DNA from: Pleodorina starrii
Taxonomy: Eukaryota > Chlorophyta > Chlorophyceae > Chlamydomonadales > Volvocaceae
NCBI GenBank assembly: GCA_030267565.1
Contig: BRXU01000022.1
Coordinates: 516,001 to 580,000 of the forward strand
Length of the DNA stretch: 64,000 bases
Reading direction: 5' to 3'
Shown here: positions 33,674 through 45,155 of the stretch, one piece after another
Layout: the number at the start of each line of letters is the position of its first letter
How positions within the stretch are numbered: the stretch's first letter is position 1
Position numbers and translations under genes: made by a program
Notes under the pieces: generated by a model
What the model was told of the DNA's origin: nothing
The model's input: only the letters and a program-made list of their open reading frames with translations
The model's database searches: none

Positions 33674-35565
33674 AGGACAAGGGCTGAGGCAGCTGCGCTA
33701 GCTGGTGCTGCGGCTGTGGCCGTCACCGTGCTGGGGCCGTCTCCGTGTTGTGGCCGTCTACGTGTTGTGAGGCGGGAAGACCCAGGGGTCGGTTCGCGTA
33801 GGAAGCAAAGGCGCGTGGGGGAGGGGGACTTTTATTGGTGTTTTGTACATTTGCATCTTGGCTTGGGAGACGCGCGGGTACCATTGGAAACGCATGGGAG
33901 TCCGCAGGTTGGAACCCCTTATGCCCAATGAAATAAGCGTCGATATGGTGGGCGTCCGTGACTGACACGTATTGGGTTTGGTGTGGAACTCACGCGGAGC
34001 GATTTGGGTCCGTGTTTGCGATTTGGGTCGGTGTTTGGGTCGGTGTTTGCACAGGCGGTAGGTTGGTGTCCCCGTGACAGGCTCCGCATGCATGCAGTGG
34101 TCGTCGCCATATTGGCGGCACCGTGCGGGTGTGGGCCTGGCCTTTGCATGTTCAGTGGACTCTTGCTGACAGGTCTTGGATCTTGGATCGAGGCAGACGG
34201 CTTCTCAGCGTCGTCTTTGGAATCTCTTGTTTGGCGTTGTGCGGACAGATCATGGGCGCTGTCGGGGCGTCTGCGCATTTGGATGGCGGTGTGATCGACG
34301 CGGCCGGTGCACTGAAATGACTCTCTCTGCAATCGGCGTCAACATGCCTTGACGTCTGTAAAATTACATAAACCAATACTTGACCCGAAGAGGCTCGCGT
34401 GTGCCTCTCGGCACGCGCGCGTGTTTGCAGATTACCGATGACTTGAAGGGTCACGTCGGCCAGCGACGTAATCAGGCAGTGTACAATCACCACGCAGCAG
34501 CGCAGTAACGAGAGGAGGAAAGTAAGGGTACCAGATGCATGTGACGCCAGCGGCGGGGCCACCTGCCATATGGAGAAGAGGAGGACATTCCATGTGCGTC
34601 CGATTCCGATGCGGCCGACGCGACCCATGAGGCAGGTACCGGTAAGCAGCAGCCGTGCAGTCCAGACCCCCTCTGGGGCTTTACGATGACTCCCTGGAGT
34701 TCTCCCCAGGCTGCCCCGTCTCGGCGCCACGTGACCTCAGTACCAATGAGGCTCCGTCTGCCAACTGCTGCAAACGCCAACAATGGAGGCCGGTACCGTG
34801 AGTACCTTCCATGCCTGGGCTGTGGGGTTCTGCTGTACCGTATCTTCTTCTGCTACGGTATGCTTTATTCGATTATTCCCCGTGCTGCGGTATCTCGAAT
34901 CGCGCACCGCAGGCTGCAGCGCTGCCGGCAGCAGCCGGCCGGCGCAAAGTCACGCCGCAAAGCCGCATGACACAGTGAGATGTGCGCTGCGTCGCCGTGG
35001 GGGCCTCCAAACGTCATCGTGCCGATGGCCGGCCTTGCGCGGCCCTGCCCCCACCCCCAAGTGCACGGCACGTGCCGCGTTCTGTCACTACTGCACAGGC
35101 CATACAACTTCCGCGCATGAATAACACTCACCGCCAACACTACGCACATCTATTTATTCCCCGCAAATAACGCCCTTCACTTTTTTCAGTGTACTGTGCT
35201 GCCTCGGGGCGACACGACATAAAAAGGTGCAGCAGGGCCCGTTCCCTGGGCCTGTGTCAAGAAAAGCGCCTTGCAGCGCCGCCGCTACACATATACACAT
35301 ACCCCAAAGACCATACCTCTGTGAAAACCAAGCGAAACGCGAGAAGCCCTCCCTCAGTGCTGCGACGGCGGTATTACCTCCGCGTTCCCCCGCCCACCTC
35401 CCCTTCCCCCATGCCTACAGGCTAATAGCCCCGGACTACGCCGCGCGACGCAACCGGGTATGTGCCGCTTGACCCATGGGACCACGCTTTCCACGAAAGA
35501 CGACTGGCCCCTGGGTTGCCGTATGCATGCCGCGTTTCCGCCGCGAGCGCCGACCGACCCGTGGG
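33674..35565. other. Convergent intergenic region, transaldolase / Lnt-like gene
   Basis: Both flanking genes point inward. The first 230 bases are the source of the duplicated transaldolase 3' sequence. TGTAA at 34357 (+) and its complement TTACA at 34364 (-) lie back to back and could serve the two genes. No open frame here shows a domain or the expected codon bias. No supported gene. Confidence 0.55.
34357..34368. terminator. Back-to-back TGTAA / TTACA polyadenylation words
   Basis: TGTAA on + at 34357-34361 and TTACA (TGTAA on -) at 34364-34368 are two bases apart. They could end transaldolase (about 690-base 3' UTR) and the Lnt-like gene (about 1.2 kb) respectively. Confidence 0.35.
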
Positions 35566-35567
35566 TC
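35556..35567. repeat. 12-bp palindrome GACCCGTGGGTC at the stop of the Lnt-like gene
   Basis: Its last two bases overlap the complement of the stop codon (35566-35568), so the copy straddles the coding/3' UTR border. Confidence 0.7.
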
Positions 35568-38500
35568 ACTCATTCCGCAGCAGCGGCTCTTGCTGCTGAC
35601 GCTGCGGCTCATGCCCATCGCCCGTCCTTGCTCCGTCATCGCTACCGCTGTCGCCGCCGCTCCGGGACCAGGCCACCCACCGTGCGAGGCGGCACCGCGG
35701 CAGCGCCAGCAGCGCCAGCAGCGCCACCGCCGCCGCCAGGTTGGCCCATTCCAGGGCCCAGCCAAAGACGACGTAGGCGGTCCGCACGCGGGGCTGTAGC
35801 GGCAGGGAGAAGGTGAGCACGTCCTGTTCGCCGGTCAACAGGTAGTGGGCCGCGACGCCGCGCGGCGACACGACGCCGCTGACGCCGTCGCTGCTGCACC
35901 TGCGGGATGTATGGAGGATGGGTTCCGGAGCGGGGCGCGGCGGGTCAAGGGCAGGGCAGGGTGTTCTGTTGTGGAGTCGAGGACATGAAGGAGCTGGGCT
36001 TTAGCTCGGCTGCTGACGACTGTACGACAATGTACGACAATGATCCTGCGTCAAGCCAAGCCCCCTGACGGCCGCCAGCGCACTCCTCGCAGTGTCGCAG
36101 ACATCGAGATCGAGGCCTCTGGCTGCCTTGCCCTGGGGTCCTGAGGCCTGAGCGGTACAACAGCATTGGGCGAAAAACCCCATGTAGCAACCCAACCCAA
36201 CCTCTCGTAGCCATTAAAGCCACATCCACCAGGGGGCATACCTTTGTAACACGCACGCAGCGGGGTCACACCGCCGACTCGATTGAGCCCCGTCGAGGCG
36301 CAGCGGCGCCCCCAACCCAACCCAACCCAATCCAAGTACCCAACTCGCCTGAAGATGGTGAACCCGTCCTCGATCGCCCGCAACGCGTCGGACGCAAAGT
36401 GCCGCGGCCCGACAGCCCCCCACGTCCACGATGGCTGCAGCAGCAGCGCCACGCCCGCCGCGCCCGCCTGCCGTACGTACTGCGGGCGATCCATGTCGAA
36501 GCAAATGGCACCGCCCAGGGTGCCGTACGGACTGGGCGCGGTGGGCAGCCGCGGGGGGCCTGCGGATGGATGGACCGGCGGGGTGGGTGGGTGGGTGGTG
36601 GACAGATCCATTTCACCGCGGGACAGGGACAGGGGCAGGGGCAGCGGCAGGGGTAATGGGAATCGGGGGAGTGGGAATGGGGGGGTCCCGCGCATCGTTG
36701 CGGGCGGGGGGATTGCCTGGAGGCTGGCGGCTGATGACAGTGGGCTGTCCCCAGTGGCGTCAACAAGCGGCAGCACTCCAGCACTCTCCAGAAGCGCTAA
36801 CCGCATCGGGTGATCGCGTCGCGTCCACAGGCCACAGCGCGCAGATCCGACTGCCTCCTCTGTCCTCTCGCCTGTCGCCAGACCGGCCGGGACCGGCAAT
36901 CTCCCTGTCCAGCACACAAACGCTGACCGGACCCGACCGGCCGAGACGGAACCGGCTGGGACCGCACCGGACTGGGCCCGTCGCTTTCCTGCAGTCGTCA
37001 TCAGAGCCCCCGGGCCCCCCCGGGGGCTCTGGCCCGCGGTTACTTTACCGTTCACGGGCTCCAACCTATACGTGGATAACCCCCCCCACCAGCACTCACA
37101 TACACACACAGCCCGACCAGCCCAGAAGGCCCGAGCTGCGGGGCTGTCCACGTCACCAATCTCACCCACAAACCCACAAACCCACAAACCCCACCCGCAC
37201 TCCCCCCCTCCCCCACCCACCCACCCACCCGCCACCACTTGCGCCTCGATGATGGGCACCGGGAAGGCCTTCCGATAGTCCCACAGCGTCGAACCGTTGG
37301 GGCCCAGCAGCACAAAGTGGTTGGTCACCCGGGCGGGACGCGCCGACGTACTGCCGCCGCCGCCGCCGCCGCCCGCTCCCACCACCTTGGCGCTCGTGCC
37401 TGCGGCCGCTGCGGCCGCCTTTCGGCCTCCTGTCCCTGCCCCTGCCTCCACGGTACCCGGCGGATCGACCACGACCTCCCTGGAGGCTCGCCTCGCTGAC
37501 TTCGCTCCGGCTCCGCCGGCTGGCGCCGCCGCGCCAGACCCCGAACTCGCCTCCGCCGCCGCCGCCGCCTCCTCAGTCTCGGCGGCATCGGCCTGGGCCA
37601 CCTGGGCCCCGCCCTCCTCGTGCCGGCTCTCCTCGGCCAGCAGCAGCTTTTCGTAGCAGAGGCCCAGGTAGGTCCCGCCGTCGGGGTCGGCCGACCCATG
37701 GGCCGCCAGCAGGTCCCTGCCGGCCGCCAGCAGCGCCATCTCCTCCGAGGCGGTGCGCACCATCACCGCCTCCTCCGACCACAGCACGATGCGGTCGCCT
37801 GATCGCGGATGGAAACGATGCAACAGGTAAGAGGGAGAATGGCGAGACAGGGAATGGGAAAGTGGTGGAAAGTGGTGGAGCCGGCAGCAAGGGAAGCGGT
37901 GGCAGTGGTGGCAACCCTCACCCGCCGCGACGCGCTCGCCGGTCTTCTGCCAGAGCCACACGTAGCCCTCGCTGCCTACATCCACCGCCTCAGTCGCCAG
38001 GCAGCTCACGGGCAGGCGCCGCTCCGCGCCCAGCCGCCGGCCCACGGGTCGCTGGTAGAACGAGTCGTTGTACACCAACCCGCCGCCCACCAGCAGCAGC
38101 AGCCACAGCACCCAAGCCACGCCCAACACGTGCCGACGCAGCGACCGGTGAAGCCGTGACCAGCGGCCGGCGCCGCCGCCGGCGGCGGCGGCGGCCGGCG
38201 CCGCCGCGGCAGCGGCAGTGGTGTCAGAGAAGCTGCCCGACGGCTCCGCCGTGGCCGTCAGCGGCAGCGGCTCGTAAGTGGCGATGCAGCAGGCGGCGGA
38301 GGCGGCGAGGCTGAGGAGGAAGTTGAGGCCCCACAGGCCGAAGAGCGACGCCAGCTGCGCCACGGCGGGCCAGTCAGACAGCGCGACGCCGGGCTCGTGG
38401 AAGTGCCCCAGCTTGAATCCGGTGACGGTGAAGACGGCGGACTGGAGGACTGGGTAGGCCCATATCGGCAGCGACAGCAGGAGCCAGCCCAGAGGTGTCA

Positions 38501-38933
38501 ATGATTTGGGCGGGAACGGGTGCGGGGAGGCGCCGCGAGGCGGTGGGGCGGGCAGGAGGTCCGCCGCGAGGAGGCGGAGCCGGGCTGCCGGCAGGAGTGC
38601 GCCGAGGGTGGTGGCCGTGGCTATCACCGTGCCCAGGCCCAGAGTTTGAAGGAGGGACGAGGGTGTGGTGCGGGGGTAGGAGAGCGCGCCGGCGAAGGCG
38701 AAGGTGAATCCCAGTGCCTGGGTGAGGATGATGGCGAGATGGGCGACGATGGAGGAGCGCAAGGTCCGCACGGCGCCCTCGTAGGCCAGCAGCAGGACAA
38801 GGGGTTGCAGCCAGGCGAGGACGGCAATGGGCTGTAGGCTGTTTCCGAAGGCCGCGGTGACGAGGGTAAGGAGCAGCAGGCCCACCACCGTTGCAGGTCG
38901 TGGGCCAGCGACAATGACGGGAGGCGACCGCAT
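35566..38933 (-). CDS. Membrane protein with nitrilase-type domain, apolipoprotein N-acyltransferase (Lnt)-like
   Basis: Exons in gene order 38933-37922, 37798-37229, 36559-36349 and 35899-35566; 708 aa. The N-terminal third is a series of hydrophobic segments. The C-terminal part is a carbon-nitrogen hydrolase domain with the Glu-Lys-Cys set expected of the superfamily: E346 in VLWSEEAV, K514 in WDYRKAFPVP and C547 in GGAICFDMD. A last hydrophobic segment (WANLAAAVALLALLAL) precedes the end. This order, multi-spanning membrane part plus nitrilase domain, is that of bacterial Lnt, which acylates lipoproteins. Eukaryotic relatives exist but their substrate is unclear, so only the fold and likely acyl or amide chemistry are claimed. 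The start was set at 38933 because sequence upstream is AT-rich; an in-frame ATG at 38987 is possible. Intron 3 has a GC donor (see findings). A Gly/Ala/Glu insert interrupts the hydrolase domain. Confidence 0.8.
37002..37032. other. Perfect GC-rich hairpin in Lnt-like intron 2
   Basis: CAGAGCCCCCGGG and its reverse complement CCCGGGGGCTCTG flank a few C residues. The hairpin sits 12 bases from the dispersed repeat at 37045, so the two may form one element. Confidence 0.65.
37045..37088 (+). repeat. Dispersed repeat copy 1 (ends CGTGGATAAC + C-tract)
   Basis: TTACCGTTCACGGGCTCC, five or six variable bases, then ACGTGGATAAC and a run of C. It matches the reverse complement of 13590-13636 over its length and lies in intron 2 of the Lnt-like gene. 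Confidence 0.75.
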
Positions 38934-40519
38934 TGCTGTACAAAAAGCTATAATTATATGTTTAATAAAAGCTTCTTGACATGTCAAGTTCTGAGCGGTT
39001 TAAAGTTAGAACTGTTAAAAGCGAGCGAGCTTTCCGACGTCATTGCGCGGCAAAGGTGGAGTGTGGTGATAAGGACCACCCTAACTTTGCAAGGGCCATA
39101 CTCATTGCATATAGGTACCCGAAGGCAACTCGCCTCCATTGTTGCGGGATGTAGTTAGGTTTTTTGCCGTGCCGTGTGCACGATACGGCATACCATACCG
39201 GTATCTGATTCCGGTCTCGGACCTATGTCATGTACACGTCCATTCGGTTAGGACTCTCCTCGGAATGCTTCTAAATTGCGCTGTGGCCTTCTCATTACTT
39301 AATGCTTTTCACTATTCAGGTATTATACCCTGGTACCTTCCCTACCACCCAGACGCGCTCTGGTCCTATCTCCGCACCCCTCTCCACTCGTAGTTACGAG
39401 AATGCACTTGGCATGTCGAGACGTTGCCTTGAAGGCAGACACGGGGTACTTTATCAGCTTCCTGGAAGCTGTTCAGCTTCCAGGAGAGGGCGCGCCCACA
39501 CTGTCAGTACGGGAGGTACAGGGCGTATCCCTTGGCGCAGGCGGAACAAGAGGTGACAGTGGCGCCCATAAAACACGCCAGGAAGGAGAATTGACAACCC
39601 TCGTTGTTGCTATCAGTCAGCGCTGCCAATGTCCGTACGAGTAGGATTATCCAGGAGAACCACTGAAAGACGAGCGCTGAGGTAGCTGGTGCTGCGGCTG
39701 TGGCCGTCTACCGATTGCGAGGCGGCAAGACCCAGGGGTCGCCGCGTGTGCTGGTGAAGGCGCCAAGGTTGAACGTGTGTCGTAAATAAAATGGCTTCCA
39801 GACCAGGTCCAGACCCTCCGTGTGTTTGATTGATCTATTTGCATTTTGGTTGGGGGACGCGCGATGGCGATACCATTGTAAAACAGGAGAGGGTTTTGGC
39901 CATGGCGGCTGACTTTGGCCATCGGTTCCGGGCCGTTATCACCAACGGCGAACTGACAGCTAGCGGTTAGTTCCCTTCGCAGGTCGCGCTGCAAAGCATT
40001 GCAAGCAGTCAAGATGACGCGTCTGCTAACATTTTGAGCAGGACGGCTTACGCATGCCTCCAAACACATACCGCACCCGGACGCGCTCGCATTCGCAGAA
40101 CACCGCGACTGTTACCGCAGGAGGATCAAGATCACAGCAGAGATCACGATTGCGCACACGAGTATCCTCCCCTCAAAAACAGACAGCCCTAGTTGCACGA
40201 CATGCCTTTATTTCGTCGCCAGACATGTTGCAGCAATGCTACATCAGGTGGGGCTAGGCGCTCACCACCAGCACATGTGCCTTGAAGCGTTGATCGCGAT
40301 GCTGCAAGCTATCATGGCTAAATGGGCCGGTCCAGATAAGCGGGCTTGTCATCACAGCGTGTTCGCGCGAACATACATTTCGTACTCTTCCCCGTACCTC
40401 GCGCCCGAAATACCTGAAAAGACGCAACCCCCCAGTCAGCAGCCTTCCTGCCCCCAGCCATATCACTATGTCCAGCCACAGAAATGGAAGCCACCGCCCC
40501 GCTCCTCTCCTCTCTCCTC
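38934..40519. other. Intergenic region between two minus-strand genes
   Basis: Holds the promoter of the Lnt-like gene (AT-rich at about 38940-39000), a decayed transaldolase 3' copy at 39649-39885 and, to the right, the 3' untranslated region of the glycosyltransferase gene. Short plus-strand frames at 39139-39644 have no domain or codon bias. Confidence 0.55.
39649..39885 (+). pseudogene. Decayed copy of the transaldolase 3' end and 3' UTR
   Basis: The block GAGAACCACTGA (last codons and stop of transaldolase, 33662-33673) recurs at 39656. Downstream shared blocks come in the same order: GCTGGTGCTGCGGCTGTGG, AAGACCCAGGGGTCG, TTTGCAT.TTGG.TTGGG, GACGCGCG and TACCATTG. Spacing differs by small and one larger indel. 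No earlier transaldolase exon is visible before it. TGTAA is present at 39877 where the source has TGGAA. Confidence 0.75.
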
Positions 40520-43500
40520 TCACGCCACGGCCTTGCCGTCCTTCTTAAAGCGCGGGTCCTTGAGCGTCGACATCTCCGCGCAGTCATACGACGCCTTGCC
40601 CGTCTCCGCGTACGTGTCCCAGCAAGGCAGCGCCGCGGTAGCCTCGTTGATCGAGTTGATGAGCGCGCGCACCAGGTCGTTCTTCATGTTGGCGGGCGGG
40701 TCGCCCAGGTGGCGCGGCGGCGGGCGGCTGCCGTAGGTGCGCTTGTCGAAGCGCCACTCACCGAACTTGCCGGGCGTGAATTCGCCCGTCAGCTTGTAGT
40801 CCATGCCGTAGGTGTAGTGCAAGATGTAGAACGGCTTGCCGTTGCCCATCTGCATCTCCTGGTCCCACGGCGGCTGCGCCATCAAGTGCAGGAACAGGTC
40901 CACGTGCTTGATGCCGTTGAGCCACAGCGCAATCGTAAAGCCGTACATCTCCTGCACCCAGCCCCACACCGAGTTGGCCTCCTGGTCCTTGAAAACCGCA
41001 ATGGAGACGTTCATCCAGGTGGGCATCACACGTTTCATGTCGTCGAAGGTCATGAAGGTGGGGCTGTTGCCAATGGGGGCAATCTCCTCAAGCTGCCGCT
41101 GGCTGATGTTGCCGGCAAACTTGCGCGTGATGTGCGCGTTCTCCGACTTGGCGGGCTCAATGTAGAAGAAGGGGAAGGCGGCTGCGGTGGGTTGGGGCAG
41201 GGCGGGGAGCGGGGAGGGGCGGGGAAGAAAGGAGGTCAGCGGGGGAGCAAGGGAAAGTGCCGACCGACCGGGGGCCAGGAGAAGCGGTGGTACACGGCAG
41301 ACAGGGTCTGCCAGGGCTGCGCAAGTGCAGTACTTTCGAGGGAACGACGGCTCCCGTAAATCCAACAAGTAGCACTCGTTGCCAACCACAAACGCGCCAC
41401 AATGGGTCTCAGCAAGGAGGCGTGTTCGAGGGTTTCAAGGTGAAGCACATCGCAAAGCAAGCCCGTCAGCACCCCATGCGGGTTAAAGCCCCTCTTGACG
41501 CCTGAGGCTGTCGAGACCGCATGCCTGCACCCACGTGGACAGGACCCCAACAACCCCCATAATCATTTCACATCTAAACTTTGAATTCCACATCGTAAAC
41601 GATCCCTGAAACGTTTTGGACCCACCCGCTACCGCTTGCAGACACCCTTGCAGCCACCCTGGTACCACCCCGCCCCGCCCCGTTCCTCTTCCACGCCCAG
41701 CAGCGGCTCACCGGGTGCATCGCCTCGCATGAAGTTGGGCATGGGCCGCAGGAAGATGTGGTCCGGCTCGCTCATCAGCACATACTTCTCCGGGATCTTG
41801 ACCTTCTGCGTCCACTGCACGAACGCGTACGGGCGGTTGAGCACCACGTACCACGAGTGCTCCACCATGCTCTGCGGCAGCGGATCCACGACCACCGTGG
41901 GCAGCTCGTCCATCAGGTCGTCGGAGGAACCGCTGTGGAGCAGGCGGGTGAAGCCGCCCATCTCGCACTTGCCCGCCTTCTCGCACTCAGCCTTCCGGAT
42001 CTTCCACCTTCACGAGGTAACAGAGCAGGGTAGGGCGCCGGTTGAGGGGTGGGTTGAAGGGCTTCGCGGGGTGCGCAACATTACACGCTGTCCGTATGGC
42101 TGGCTGGTTCCGTGCAGAGAGAGCTACACTGCTCCAGTCCAGCACCAGCACGCATCCCCGCTGGGCCTTCCGAGTTGGGTCGCAGGACTAGCACGGGACT
42201 TGGATTACCCAGGCCTGAGCCTTGGCGCCCCTGCTGACCTGCGTCGCTCGTACCTACCGCAGCAACACCCCTCCCGCCAAACCCTTTGAAACGTACTCAC
42301 CGCCAGACGCACGAGACTGGAGAACGTGTTGCCACAGCACGCTCTCTATTCACCACAAGCCGTTTCCACGGCGCAATAAACACGGCCGCTGGAAGTCTTA
42401 ACCCCGCATTCGAAGAAACGGCCAAGTCTGTGCCCGCCCCCCGCTCCCGGTTGCCCTGGCGACTGGCTTCTACGAAAACCTACCAGTGGTAGTGGATGCG
42501 GACCTGCCAGTGCACGGCAGCGCCCTGGGCTGACGTGATCGTGTGGAACATGCGAGGAGGTCCGGCCGCCGCCGCCTTCTTTGCAGACCCGCATCCGACA
42601 ACCCCCAAACCAGCGCCAAGCAGCAAGGAAGGGACGGCAGGGGCGTCAAAGGTGCGCTATACGGGTGGGATGGTTTTGGACAGCTTAGCATGCTCTACCC
42701 CGCGGCAAAGCCCCCCATTTGTACGCCCGGTCAAAACCAAATCTCCCAGAGTGGCACATCCCCTTTGACGCCTGAAGCCCGCTTTTTCACTGACCAGCAA
42801 CTCGGCGCCAGGATCCGCGTTAATGTCCACATCGATGGTGCCGGAGGTCCAGTGCGTTGAGGGACCCTGCCGGGCGGGCTTGCTGGCCTCCGGATGGGGC
42901 TACAGCGAGCACCGCCGAACAGCGCACACAAGTGAAGTTAGGTCAATCTCTGGCGTGCGGAACAGGAGCTCGGAGCGTCGGAGACCATTTCACCGGGTCA
43001 GAACAGAGAGTCAGACGCCTCGGCTCCGGAAAAGTGTGGCGGGGCACCCGGACGACGCTGCCACCCGAGCCCACCAACTCATCAGCGCACTAGCACCCAA
43101 ACCCACCGACTCACCAGGTGCTTGAGCCAGCACTGCTGGTATTGCGAGCCACAGTTCTTCTCGTCGCCGCAGAACACCCACACTACACACAAGGTGAAGG
43201 AAAAAGGTAAATGCTGGCGCACATGAAGGAGAGACTGGAGGATCGCGCCTCAGGCTGCAGGGCGTACCGTTGCAAGCAGGCTCATCACCGGATGGCTGAT
43301 AGTTACGGCAGGCATCACAGCATTCGCCAGCGGTCTTCTTCTTGTTTAAGGTTCCCCAGACCACAACGTCGCCCCACAGCCTGTCAAGGGTATGCAGGCA
43401 CATGAGGCCGTTTAAGATAAGCTCAGGGGAACGGGGGCGATACGCTGATAGTGGAGGGGACTGGCATTCAACTTACTCAGTGTTCTCGTACTGGTAGCAC

Positions 43501-44001
43501 TTGTGCGCGTTCGCGTTCCCCCCGCTGTTGGTGGATACCGCTGACGCTGCCGGCGACCCGACGACGGCGCTGGTACTGGAGAAGGCGGTCGACGACACGC
43601 TCCCCGTCGATGTACTGGCTGAAGTGCTAGTTGTGGAAACGCCTGATGTCACAACCCCCAACACTGAAGACGCCGATTGAGTCTTGGTTGCACCTGCGCG
43701 CGCAGACGTCCTGCTTTTAGGCCACCGCACCAAGATGATCCACAGATAACTCTTCAAACTGGCAAGGGAACCCCTTCCTCCACGCCTATCAAGTAACAGG
43801 ACACAGAACGCAGATCCATTCCCCAGCTAGCCTCTTGCCTGCTAGAAGATTGCGGCCTTCGGGTTGAGTTTGCGTAGCAAACTTAACCGTGTCCGCGGAA
43901 GCGTGTAGTGCGCTCATACGGTGCAGTTCGCTTAATGAATAGAACGTCGCAACGACCGTAAAGGCTACGGCCACGACGACGACGCGCGTGCTGCTCGCCA
44001 T
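40520..44001 (-). CDS. HPAT/SGT-family peptidyl glycosyltransferase with apple-like stem
   Basis: Exons in gene order 44001-43839, 43693-43477, 43380-43268, 43182-43115, 42866-42795, 42578-42484, 42007-41712 and 41181-40520; 561 aa, all phases matching. The start has one hydrophobic segment (VVVVAVAFTVVATFYSL), as in type II Golgi enzymes, then a Ser/Thr-rich stalk. A cysteine-rich region at about 117-190 (KCYQYENTELWGD, ECCDACRNY, VFCGDEKNCGSQY, CWLKHL) resembles apple/PAN folds. The catalytic part matches hydroxyproline O-arabinosyltransferases and peptidyl-serine galactosyltransferases: MFHTITSAQGAAVHWQ, MGGFTRLLHSG, VVLNRPYAFVQW, SEPDHIF at 322-328, FPFFYI, IGNSP and PTWMNVS. These enzymes decorate hydroxyproline-rich cell wall glycoproteins. 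Which sugar and which acceptor residue is not decidable from sequence. Intron 1 uses a GC donor. The acceptor of exon 6 (42578 or 42575) is ambiguous by one codon. Confidence 0.85.
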
Positions 44002-45155
44002 GGTTCTTGCTACTGTTCACTGTGTTGCTAAAGTTTCACGGCAACGGATGGGGCATCGCAATCCAATGGAAATAGAACCCTAAAAAGATATGGCGGTGAT
44101 CAGCCGCAAGCCGAGCAAGGGTATGCTCCTTCAGAAAGTTGCACCTTCCCCCAGATTGCCTAGAACAAGAGTCTAAAGAGGTCAAGGTCCTAGTATATCA
44201 CTTCTTGCACAAGGTATCAACCCGTCAGGACAGATTACGCTGTAGCCAGGAGGCGACTCGCACAAGTGGTTGCGCAACAACTGCGTCCGTACTTGCCGTG
44301 CAACTAGAGTTGACTCCTGTGCCGTGATGTGGCCGTAAAAGTCAATTGCTGCCTTCGATAGCACAAGCCACAAGGCATGGATGATTGGCACAACGAAGGG
44401 CTTTGCAGAAGTTGGTCCTGTGCGCCTGTAAAGTAGTTCGCTTGTGTTTGCGTTCGCTCGTGATCGCTAGTTGACGCTCACGCCCACCGCACACGTCATT
44501 TCCCCAAAATGTCCACCAACGGCAACATGATGTGAACGAGTTTGTTGTGTTTGTGTCAGCGCCAGGAAAGCTTCGCAAAGCTCCAAACAACGAAAACATC
44601 GCTCATAATGATGCTTCAGCGTGGCGTCATATGTCCTCGTTTGATGCTTTCTGAGAAATAAAAGTTACTGCACCATTTGCATGCTTTGAGGGCGCTGCTG
44701 TCATGTACGATCTTGCCTTTCCCGGCGACCCGGCCGCTGGCCTTTCCTGGCCCCTGGCGCTGCCTGGCCCCTGGCTCCTGGCCCGTGCCATGATCCTAAA
44801 TATATATGTCGTCAAACAAGAAGAAGTCGACTGGATCGGACTTAAGACCTGGACTGCTGGACACCTGGTTCTGGAGCAAACGACGAAGCGCGGGGGTCGC
44901 CCACGCCGGAAAGCTCCGTGGATTGTGATCCAAACCCCTAACAAGCATAACACTAGCAAAGTAAAGTGGCCGCATGTATCCTGCAATTATCGCAAGGCTC
45001 TAGGTCAGACGAGCTTGACATCTCGTAGCCGACGTGACAGGTTCATGGGGTAGGCGCGGCTTATGTCGCAGCCTCTCAGGATAACTGGAAACTGGAAGAC
45101 TGGGAAATCCTATCTTGTTGTTTGAGGCGCAGGGTTGTATGACGTAGGCCATAAA
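44002..45155. promoter_or_regulatory. Divergent promoter region, glycosyltransferase / PDS5
   Basis: About 1.15 kb of comparatively AT-rich DNA between two outward-facing start codons. It should hold both promoters and 5' leaders. CCTGGC repeats at about 44735-44790 are the only local structure seen. A 116-codon open frame at 44703 has no domain. Confidence 0.5.

Noticed and set aside
36051..38987. Single 978-codon minus-strand frame
   Set aside because: It reads through introns 1-3 of the Lnt-like gene. Conserved motifs are contiguous only after splicing, and the true last exon is at 35566-35899.
44703..45053. 116-codon plus-strand frame in the divergent promoter
   Set aside because: It contains a CCTGGC repeat, has no domain, and its codon use is unlike neighbouring exons.
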